Origin: Toxonevra muliebris
Lineage: Eukaryota; Arthropoda; Insecta; Diptera; Pallopteridae
Assembly (NCBI GenBank): GCA_963691655.1
Contig: OY829327.1
Location: 81,914,019-81,978,018, forward strand
DNA length: 64,000 bases
Direction: 5' to 3'
In this document: positions 54,657-64,000 of the stretch, piece by piece
Numbering within the stretch: the first letter of the stretch is position 1
Layout: each line of letters starts with the position of its first letter
Program-made: the position numbers and the translations under genes
Notes under the pieces: generated by a model
The model's input: only the letters and a program-made list of their open reading frames with translations
What the model was told of the DNA's origin: nothing
Database searches by the model: none

Positions 54657-57600
54657 TTTGGAATCAAATCTGTAATTCTGGGTTATGATTTCAAATATTT
54701 ATAGCTTATATAGGATATTGAAAGATTAAGAACTATCACTAAGATCACTGATGAGGAATTGTGGCGGATTCCGAAACGGCCGTCTGATTTGCCCGTCTCT
54801 ATATACATTGTTGTTGCGATGACTACATTTGTTCATTAACCTGTTTATATATAACTTAAAATAACGAAATTGACATGAACTCAAGTCATGACTTTGAAAA
54901 TTAACCTCTAGATTTAATTTTCATAGTCTCCTAAAAAACTATTCCATTTTTTTTTTACATAGTGTGAGTGGCTTGATTCTAATGTAAAAAAAAAATCGCT
55001 TTTTGCATTATTCTGGAAAAAATGTACCTCGTTGATTATTCTAATGTTCTGAGACCCCTAAAATTTTTAACAAGGAATATTTCCTCCACAGACAATATAA
55101 TAGTTTTTCCAACGGTTTTTGTTTTATTGGCCATTTATCGAAAAGGGGGTTTGAAATCCAGTTTTCAAGAGGAAGGGTAGAAGATGGAGGAAAAATGTTT
55201 ACACAAAAATCTTTTATCTCTTTATGCTTAACAACTTTGCTTCAGACATCAAATTCATATCTGTTGAAATAAAGAAATTTCTTAATAGCCCCTGAAGACC
55301 CCATTTTTCCGACTTCAGGTCTATATTGTGGGAGAACTAGATATGATGGAGAAAAACTGAGTACGCGATCAACAACCTTAAATTTCTATAATACCGTTCG
55401 AAAATCTTGCGCATAAAATTTTTGTTGTACTGTGTAATCAATTACGATTTATAAGAGGTTAAACAGACATTGTACTGAAAAAAAAAATACAATAGAGCGA
55501 CGATATAGGGACCAAAATGTATGGAATTTTTGCGAATTATTGAGGCTTTATACTCAAAAAAAAAAAAAAAAAACACACAGAAAAAGTTCAAGAGTGTATG
55601 AAATTTGTATTTGAGTTAATAAATCAATGTTTGCCCATTGACTTTTTAAAAATTATTTATTTGAAGTCCAATTTCTAACCACTTTTTCGAGCATGACGAC
55701 TGATATCTCACGAACTCGTGGAATACTGTTATTCAAGGCTTCAATTGACGCTGGTTTATCGGCATATATGTCTTCAAGTAATCACTCAAAAATAGCAAAA
55801 AGGCGTCAAATTCTACGGTCTAGTTGGCTAACTCACTGGTTCAAAACATGAGATAAATTACTCACTCATGCAGCAGATCGCTTGTCTTCAGTTCTTGAAG
55901 AAGCTGTATTTTATAATTTTTGACCCATTCTCAACATTGAAAAATCAAACAGCAATAAAATCATCCTTTAGTTAAAAAGAAACAACAAAATTGCATTCGA
56001 TCCCTCGAACACACAACAAATCACATTTACTCTCACATTAACGCTTCTTCTCCCCCTCGCTATAGCAATCCTGCATTTCTGGATTAATAGAATCTAGAAT
56101 AAGCTACAATAAAATGGTCTGAATCTTTTTTTACCATATATTCAAAGTTTGACAAATATCGTTTTAGCCTGACGTAATATTTGGAAATTCTCGTCATTAA
56201 AAATCAAGTCAATTGCCAATGACTAAAGAGCTTTAGGCCGATAAAACAAGTTTAAAGCCAGTTAAAGCTAAGACAGTGATCTCTTACCACTTCCTTCACC
56301 TTTGAAATACTATTATAAGCGAGAATACACGTGCCTGCTTTCCAACTTACCGAAGTTAAGAATCACACTACTTGGTCTTCCTCAGAAGAAGCGTGTGTAC
56401 ACTAGTACAAGCAGTCATTGTCTCATTGGTCATCAAACGCAAAAAAATGGGTCTCACACAGCGATGCCAACTTGCGGGGAATTTGACTTAGAGCGGGGAA
56501 TCGGGGAATGAACTGTTTTTTGCTGGGAATTTGAAGTCGTTCAGCCTTTTGTTGTCAAATGTTATGTAATGTAAAACGTTTTACTTATGCCTTATTTCAT
56601 ATTTTGGGTCTTAAAATCTTCATCTTTTCTTAAGTGGGCACTTTATTGGTTTGGAGAAATCGATTTTTAAAAAAATATATTTCGAAAGTATTTTGTAAAA
56701 ATTTCAAAGAGAAACTTGGAATGATTTCGTAGATGTGGATGATTATAGCGCCGAGTGTCAGTCAGGACAAAACAGTCGCGCGGTGCTACGACTTCCCTTT
56801 CGGCCGTTCAGAAAGGCCGAAAGGCACCTCCTGATTAATAACTCTTAATTCCTGCTAACTAATCTGTAAACTTATAAATTACGGTCAGCCATCATAATGA
56901 AGAAAAAACATATTGTGTTAAAAACCGACAGTCAAAACTTTGAACCCTTTTTTCTTAAAACAAGGTTTTTGCCATTTTTTATTTGAGTCAAAAGAAAGCC
57001 CATGTCTTTTCCTTTGATAACTTTGATGTCCAAAAGTGGGCTGAGGCTTGTCTATTAAAATGAACGTCTACTATCTCTACACACCTCATCTCGTTTAAAT
57101 TTGGTGTGGTAACTACTACCCAATATGACTAAACTTTGTGCAAGTTGGAGCCCGATCGATTTTAAGAGTGGGTTCTCTTGAAATTAAATCTCCTATTTGT
57201 AAAAAGAGTTCCAGATTCAGAAAGTGCATTTCTATTTATCAACGAGTCCTTAAAAAATTTGGTTAAGTTTGGGACCGAGAAAGTTCAGGATCGCCCTAAA
57301 TTAACACTTACCGAGATCAATTTTAAGGTATTTTTCGTTTTTGTAAAATGTTTATATGGAAAGTGCGTGTCGCGCTTTTATAATATGAAATTATACCAAT
57401 GCGGGGAATTTAATCGAAAATCGGGGAATTTTTCGAGAACTATCGGGGAAATAAAGTGCCAGTTTTGTTGAAATTAAAAAAAAAAGTTTTCAAATTTTAG
57501 ATTTATTTTAATTAAAAATGTTATTAGCTTCTTTTCAAAGAACAGATAATTATCAAAAAACCTTTTTTTTTTTACTAAAATTTTATAGTAAAATTAAAAG

Positions 57601-57863
57601 GTAAAAAATTCACTTCCATAGTTAAAGGTTAACATCATTGCTAGAGTGGCTAGCGGAGATTTTGCATTGAGAACCTGAATTTTTGACATTGATAAAGAGA
57701 ATCAGCCATCTGCGGGTAAACACAACACAAAGAAATCACTTAGCATTAAAAGAGGGATCCTTCTCGAGTTGTAGTGGATCCATTCTTCTGTATGTGAAAA
57801 ATTAAATACATTCTATTGTAACTATAGTAATATTTCATTAAGTAACAGCTTAAATGAAATTAC
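54657..57863 (+). repeat. Large dispersed repeat, copy 1 (interrupted)
   Basis: From 'tttggaatcaaatctgtaat' to 'cttaaatgaaatta', this is a direct, near-identical copy of 60007-62309. A hAT fragment (56459-57448) interrupts it, and the sequence present in copy 2 at about 61824-61925 has been lost at the hAT right junction. No coding region is visible. It includes a ~125-bp segment related to the pogo-like element (55437-55560). The element type is unknown. Confidence 0.85.
56459..57448 (+). mobile_element. hAT fragment, 'CGGGGAAT' family, copy 2
   Basis: The left end CAGCGATGCCAACTTGCGGGG matches the left end of 39902-41454, and the inside follows the same order: TCGGGGAATGAACTG, 'ttcagaaagg', 'cagtcgcgcgg', 'atgcggggaatttaatcgaaa'. 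The right TIR is absent: homology stops near 'aactatcgggg' and host repeat sequence begins. A deletion that removed the hAT right end and adjoining host sequence would explain this. Confidence 0.75.
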
Positions 57864-58812
57864 CCTTCAGTGAAGCCGACTAGTTCTATAAATAGTAAAG
57901 CAACTAGTTGCAAAGTAACCAGCACTGGTTCCACCGCAACCCCCATTTACATGCTGTCAACTGCCTCTTTTACAATGTTAATGTCCTACGAGAAGACAAT
58001 TGTCTCCTTATGCACTACCTTTGAACTAGTCAGAGAACTAGTACTTTTTGCAACTTGTTACTGCACTAGTAATATTTCAGGTAGATATTTCTACGACTAA
58101 ATTGAATTTTCAGATTGTTTTTCCATTTTTTATTTTATTTATTATTTTATATAAAAAACATGTATACAAATATATGTATGTTATTTTCTATCAATAAATA
58201 TTTTGATATCTTCATCGGTTTTGCTGGGTTTTTATCTGAAATTGATATGCAGATAGAAAAGAAAATAAATGACGATATGTATTTTTATATTTTAAACATA
58301 CTACTTACATGAAGAATACAAGTCCTTTTCCGTTTTTGCGTCCAATCTCTTCAGCTTTCCCAGATTTCATTGCTTCCACATACAAAAATATGGTTAAAAA
58401 AAAAATTATTTTTTTTTTAAATTTTTTAATGATAATGTTATTTTAAAAATATTTTAATTAAATTCACAACTTACTTTTCATTCACTTTCGCTTTATTTTT
58501 CAAACACGCGACATCAAAATCAATCACAATAAAACTAAAATCAATCAAAAAACAAGCAACAACGCGTCACAACTGTAAATTTCCGTTACCAATGCCATTT
58601 GTTTTTGTAAAACTTCGTTTTTATTTCTTGTTTTTTCTGTGTGCTATATTTTAACAGCCAAATTTATATTTAGGATAAGCAGAATGAGCGCATATTTCTT
58701 TAAACTGGTGTCTAGCTGCATTACTTTAGCCCTAGTCATTAAACTAGTCTCTTTTTCACTATGCATACAACTAGATACTTTGTGCTACTAGTTCTTCATT
58801 TTACTGCAGGGA
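57864..58812. mobile_element. Candidate TIR element with CTAGT-rich ends
   Basis: The left end CCCTTCAGTGAAGCCGACTAG and right end (inward) CCCTGCAGTAAAATGAAGAAC then TAGT share CCCT(T/G)CAGT and later ACTAGT motifs. ACTAGT or CTAGT occurs many times in the first 220 bp and last 80 bp. The 62309 copy of the surrounding repeat lacks this segment, in keeping with an insertion, although its right flank does not resume here. No TSD or transposase was found. Confidence 0.35.
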
Positions 58813-59599
58813 TATTGGGTCAAGATGTTTATATGACCATGATGCATAAGCGAGGCACATAAATGCATAAACACACACATACACAAGTACGTATATACAT
58901 AAACGCATACAATCACAGATATGAGAATTTTCAATATTGCTGCTACGTACTAACGTTGAATTGTGGCATGCTATATGCGTTGCATTAATGCTCCACTGAA
59001 GCCTACGCATTTCACAATGCTTTGTATGGGTTTGTAGATATTTTAGCCCACATATATAAGCCAATTTCATTATTATAACCAAATATAGCAAACGACAATG
59101 CTTGACTATGCAAAATTTTGGAATTTGTCATTTGACTTATTAATTATAGCCATGCATAATGTTCAATTTATCATGTTTTGTATAATTTGTATTAGGTATT
59201 GGCAATTAGTTTTAAGCATGTCATATACTAGAGTGAGCATTAACTTATAAACTTAATTTTTTTTAAACCGAATAATCACATTATCTATGTCACGATCGCA
59301 TGATCCTGACGTGCTTGTATTTGAAAGACTGATATTAAATTATATGATGGCGAATTCAAGTTTTAGAAAATTTACCAGATCACTCTTGATAATTTAGAAT
59401 TAATTTCTCGTGACTTCACGGATAAGTTGAGTTTCTGATCTGATGATCTGAAATTTGATATTCAAACGGAAGTTAAAACAAAACGATTTGATGGTGGATG
59501 GAAAAGAATTTGCGAGACTCTAACTATATATGCATAGTTGAAGACAGTGACAAGTTTTGCATTTTGGTTAGGGGAGGTTTGGTTTTGCAAAGCTTTAGA
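58813..59599. other. No gene recognised
   Basis: A (CA)-rich stretch lies near 58869-58890. The minus-strand open frames 58801-59091 and 59462-59665 have no recognisable domain. Confidence 0.4.
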
Positions 59600-60006
59600 A
59601 TATAAAAAATCAGATAAAACACCAGACCAATAACCCACCCAAAAATCTGATGAAAATACTGACAAAAAATTTTAGAAAAATACTAACAAATTTTGGACCA
59701 AAAGTAAAACCAACCAGTCAAATCAAATTCTAACTGAAATCCAAAAAAAAATTCAGGTTAACTTTTGGCCAAAAATCAGTCAAAAATTTAAAACATAAAT
59801 TCTACTAAAACTCAGTCAAAAATTCAAATTAAAATCCGACCAGAATACGGACTAAAGATTAGACCAAAAATAAGACCAGAACTCGGACCAAAAATCGAAA
59901 AAAATATCAGACTGAAATCAGACCAATTTCAGACCAGAACTCGAACCCAAACTATAAACTACAACCAAATATCAAACCAAAAATTAGACCAAGATTAAGA
60001 ACAAAA
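59600..60006 (+). repeat. Short array of the GACCAAAATTCA-type minisatellite
   Basis: Repeating phrases AGACCAAAAAT, CTCAGTCAAAAATTC, CAGACCAGAACTCG and AAACCAAAAATTAGACC are the same style of unit as at 10885-12390. The array ends exactly where the large repeat copy 2 begins (60007). Confidence 0.7.
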
Positions 60007-62309
60007 TTTGGAATCAAATCTGTAATTCTGGGTTATGATTTCCAATATTAATAGCTTATATAGGATATTGAAAGATTAAGAACTACCACTAAGATCACTG
60101 ATGAGGAATTGTGGCGGATTCCGAAACGGCCGTCTGATTTGCCCGTCTCTATATACATTGTTGTTGCGATGACTACATTTGTTCATTAACCTGTTTATAT
60201 ATAACTTCAAATAACGAAATTGACATGAACTTAAGTCATGACTTTGAAAATTAACCTCTAGATTTAATTTTCATAGTCTCCTAAAAAACTATCATGAACA
60301 AGCGATTCCATTTTTTTTACATAGTGTGTGGCTTGATTCTAATGTAAAAAAAAATCGCTTTTTGCATTATTCTGGAAAAAATATACCTCGTTGATTATTC
60401 TAATGTTCTGAGACCCCTAAAATTTTTTACAAGGAATATTTCCTCCACAGACAATATAATAGTTTTTCCAACGGTTTTTGTTTTATTGGCCATTTATCGA
60501 AAAGGGGGTTTGAAATCCAGTTTTCAAGAGGAAGGGTAGAAGATGGAGGAAAAGTGTTTACACAAACATTTTTTATCCCTTTATGCTTAACAACTTTGCT
60601 TCAGACATCAAATTTATATCTGTTGAAATAAAAAAATTTCTTAATAGCCCCAGAAGACCCCATTTTTCCGACTTCAGGTCTATATTGTGGGGGAACTAGA
60701 TGTGATGGAGAAAAACTGAGTACGGGATCAGCGACCTTAAATTTTTATAATACCGTTCGAAAATCTTGCGCATAAAATTTTTGTTGTACTGTGTAATCAA
60801 TTACGATTTATAAGAGGTTAAACAGACATTGTACTGAAAAAAAAATACAATCGAGCGACGATATAGGGACCAAAATGTATGGAATTTTTACGAATTATTG
60901 AGGCTTTATACTCTAAAAAAAAAAAACAAAAAACACACAGAAAAAGTTCAAGAGTGTATGAAATTTGTATTTGAGTTAATAAATCAATGTTTGCCCATTG
61001 ACTTTTTAAAAATTATTTATTTGAAGTCCAATTTCTAACCACTTTTTCGAGCATGGCGACTGATATCTCACGAACTCGTGGAATACTGTTATTCAAGGCT
61101 TCAATTGACGCTGGTTTATCGGCATATATGAGTGTCTTCAAGTAATCACTCAAAAATAGCAAAAAGGCGTCAAATTCTACGGTCTAGTTGGCTAACTCAC
61201 TGGTTCAAAACATGAGATAAATTACTCACTCATGCAGCAGATCGCTTGTCTTCAGTTCTTGAAGGAGCTGTATTTTATAATTTTTGACCCATTCTCAACA
61301 CTGAAAAATCAAACAGCAATAAAATCATCCTTTAGTTAAAAAGAAACAACAAAATTGCATTCGATCCCTCGAACACACAACAAATCACATTTACTCTCAC
61401 ATTAACGCTTCTTCTCCCCCTCGCTATAGCAATCCTGCATTTCTGGATTAATAGAATCTAGAATAAGCTACAATAAAATGGTCTAAATCTTTTTTTTTAC
61501 CATATATTCAAAGTTTGACAAATATCGTTTTAGCCTGACGTAATATTTGGAAATTCTCCTCATTAAAAATCAAGTCAATTGCCAATGACTAAAGAGCTTT
61601 AGGCCGATAAAACTAGTTTAAAGCCAGTTAAAGCTAAGACAGTGATCTCTTACCACTTCCTTCACCTTTGTAATACTATTATAAGCGAGAATACACGTGC
61701 CTGCTTTCCAACTTACCGAAGTTAAAAATCACACTACTTGGTCTTCCTCAGAAGAAGAGTGTGTACACTAGTACAAGCAGTCATTGTCTCATTGGTCATC
61801 AAACGCAAAAAAATGGGTCTCACATGAAACAACTGGTGTAGCAATTGTAATGAAGCCTAACGAAGAAGAGACATTATAAAATCTCCCGACAATAAATACA
61901 TAAAAAATTTAACTGTGGAGGTGGTGGTAAATTTTTCAAATTTTAGATTTATTTTAATTAAAAATTTTATTAGCTTCTTTTCAAAGAACAGATAATTATC
62001 AAAAAACCTTTTTTTTACGAAAATTTTTTAGTAAAATTAAAAGGTATAAAATTCACTTCCATAGTTAAAGGTTAACATCATTGCTAGAGTGGCTAGCGGA
62101 GATTTTGCATTGAGAACCTGAATTTTTGACATTGATAAAGAGAATCAGCCTTCTTCGGGTAAACACAACACAAAGAAATCACTTAGCATTAAAAGAGGGA
62201 GTTGTAGTGGATCCATTCTTCTGTATGTGAAAAATTAAATACATTCTATTGTAACTATAGTAATATTAACATTAAGTAACATTAAGTAACAGCTTAAATG
62301 AAATTAATT
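60007..62309 (+). repeat. Large dispersed repeat, copy 2 (uninterrupted)
   Basis: A direct copy of 54657-57863 without the hAT insert. Differences are scattered substitutions and small indels, for example an extra AGTG near 61130 and 'catgaacaagcgattcc' near 60292. The left edge abuts the minisatellite array. Fragments of the same family occur reversed at 16450-16680. No open frame of note. Confidence 0.85.
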
Positions 62310-63202
62310 ACACTTCAAAGTATAAAATTAATACAGAGTTGTTATTATATGGACATGTATTAAATTATAAACTTAAAATGTTGCACATAATGACTTGAAA
62401 CAAATAAGGATTTGCAGTCATGGTATACAGTTGCCGTTTTAGTTTATTATCGTTATTGTTGTTGTTGTTTATAAACTTATTTATATTTTATTTTAACTAC
62501 GACACCGTAATACATATTTCTAGTTCTTTAGGTAAGAAAAAGAAAAAAGAGCACACCTGTTGTTATTTACACATACATAGTTTTCTCTGTCTCTTGTTTT
62601 ATAACACTCTCTGCTCTCTTGTTTTTGTTATTGGATTTACTCTTGCTATTGTTTAACTTTCTAGTTTCTCTTTTTTTTTTTTTGCAATTTGTTTATGTTT
62701 TGTTGTTGTATGAATATGCACTTTTTGTTTATATTGTTGTTCTCCCGTGTTGCTCTTTTTTTGCACTGGTTGTTTCTTTGTTGTTCGTGTTATTGTTTAT
62801 TATTGCATCTACACCATTTTCATATTGCTGCCAGGTGTTGTGATTTATTGCACTCGAGTTAAGAGTTGAAAAGTTAATATTTAATCCCTTTTTTGTTTTT
62901 ATTTTGTTTGTTGGTGTTGGCTAAAGGCATTAAAAGAGAGTAGTTTTTTAGAGTAGGAGAGTTATGTATGTGAGTGAGTGTATGAGAGCATATATTAAGT
63001 TTAAGTGGACACTTGAAATGAATTTAAATAGAATCAAATTTGCCAGTTCTTAAATTTTTTTTCTGCATTTTTAAAGTTCATCCAGTCCCATACAAAAAAA
63101 AAAAAGTTTTGATGTGCCCTTAAAAAAAAACCGAGCATTTTGAGGCAAAAAGTAGTCTACATAAAAATTTCCACATACAGAAGGGCATTTTTAAAGTTTT
63201 TT
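62310..63202. other. No gene recognised
   Basis: AT-rich DNA with GTT/TTG runs. Open frames 62420-62656 and 62619-62843 are Leu/Phe-rich translations of T-rich sequence and lack support. Confidence 0.4.
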
Positions 63203-63607
63203 TTGATGTGTAAACATTTTAGCTCACGGTATGGGCAAAATTTCAAATGTGTAAAATGTAACAATAACTGTATCGTAAGATGTAAGATAACTGTAACGTC
63301 CAGTTCCCTTCTCGCTCGCACTACTGCGCGACATGACTGTGCTACTCTAAACAACAAAGAGAAGAGAAGAAGAGAGGGAGAAATTAAAATACGAGCGGAG
63401 TTTGTTTGTTTATGTTTCGATCAATTTACTCACACATATATGTACATACGAAAACAAAATGTGCGTGTACATTTATTCGTGGCAGAATTATTTGTTGGTG
63501 TTAAACGTGTGGAGATCGACTATACCATACAAGCAGAGAAGTCGCCGTAGCAAACACAGGCGTTTGATAGGTTTTGAATTCGGTTAGTTAGATTGGATTA
63601 AAATTAA
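63203..63607 (-). repeat. Dispersed ~410-bp repeat, copy 2 (inverted)
   Basis: Reverse complement of 17640-18048 with a few substitutions and short indels. The conserved edges are 'gatgtgtaaacattttagct' on one side and 'ggttttgaattcggttagtt' on the other. The 136-codon open frame at 63140-63550 crosses it and is incidental: copy 1 has only a truncated version of that frame. Confidence 0.75.
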
Positions 63608-64000
63608 ATATTTTTTTAAATCCCAATATGCATTGAAAATTTATTTCTTCAATGTTGGAGAAAAGCTTAGTTCTCAAATTGATTTCCAATGTATTTCTCA
63701 ATTTAAGTTCAAACATTTTTGCTCCTTGTTGACTTTCTACTTGACATCAAGTTGAGAATCAACATTTTTTTCAATGTTTGAGAAATATTATAATTCTCAA
63801 TTAGATATCAAACACTTTTCTCCACTTGAAACCAAACATTTTTTCCAACGCTTGATATCAACTTGAATACGATTTGAGTTAAATTTGAGATATTATTTAC
63901 AATATTTTATAAGTATACTCGTATGGCAATACTGTTGATTCTCACAGAAATTTAATTTGTGGAAAACATTTTCTGTAAATTCAATTCAATTTTGAAAAAT
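63608..64000. other. Quasi-repetitive AT-rich DNA at window end
   Basis: Short phrases such as TTGAGAAT, TTGATATCAA and CAACATTTTT recur irregularly from 63640 to 63880. No gene is seen. Confidence 0.35.

Noticed and set aside
57864..58812. piggyBac element
   Set aside because: The ends begin CCCT as in piggyBac, but no TTAA flanks both ends and there is no transposase.
63140..63550. 136-codon frame as a gene
   Set aside because: It crosses the edge of a dispersed repeat, and the other copy at 17.6-18.0 kb does not keep the frame.

Overview
The window looks like repeat-rich, AT-rich genomic DNA from a higher fly (Diptera; the mix of mariner, Tc1/DD37E, hAT, jockey-, R1- and RTE-like relics, a tRNA-headed SINE and CAA/GTT microsatellites suggests a brachyceran, perhaps a tephritid; the genus is inferred, not shown). 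I found no intact host gene, rRNA, CRISPR array or bacterial-type operon. Nearly everything recognisable is a transposable element, a broken TE gene or a tandem or inverted repeat. The non-TE sequence is intergenic or intronic in character.

Layout. 1-3501: a mariner relic in unassigned DNA. 3502-5446: a hAT-type element split by a Tc1-like element that consists of two inverted 3' halves. 5474-6325: hairpin repeats. 6737-8648: a Tc1/mariner-like element (minus strand) split by a 757-bp hAT element. 10885-12390: a higher-order tandem array. 12593-12743: a hairpin MITE. 14988-16341: an element with long terminal inverted repeats (TIRs) carrying a tRNA-derived SINE. 16.4-19.2 kb: dispersed repeat fragments. 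19627-25192: a 5.57-kb hAT element carrying a five-exon SAM-domain-like gene, whose first intron holds a non-LTR retrotransposon. 26274-27596: a hAT element containing a jockey RT scrap. 29224-32324: a hAT-like shell around a Helitron-like element. 34.6-37.5 kb: LINE RNase H and R1-type relics. 38573-39793: a Tc1-superfamily DD37E element. 39902-41454: hAT. 41962-43316: a TA-flanked TIR element. 44689-46407: hAT with a pogo-like insert. 47.4-50.1 kb: palindromic repeats split by an RTE-like LINE and ending in a mariner fragment. 52434-54418: a second DD37E element split by a full-length mariner. 54657-62309: two direct copies of a large repeat, one holding a hAT fragment. 63203-63607: an inverted copy of a repeat at 17.6 kb.

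The most interesting locus is 19627-25192. The hAT ends and a perfect 8-bp target-site duplication (TSD) are clear. Inside lies a gene model whose five exons keep phase across four GT-AG introns, ending at a stop next to the hAT terminal region. Its conceptual product reads as a SAM-like domain followed by a conserved-looking C-terminal region, not a transposase. Two in-frame stops suggest decay. This looks like DNA-level capture of a gene by a hAT element, or a hAT lineage with an unusual accessory gene.

Most calls rest on TIR/TSD pairs and protein motifs read by eye. Clade names for the LINEs are tentative.
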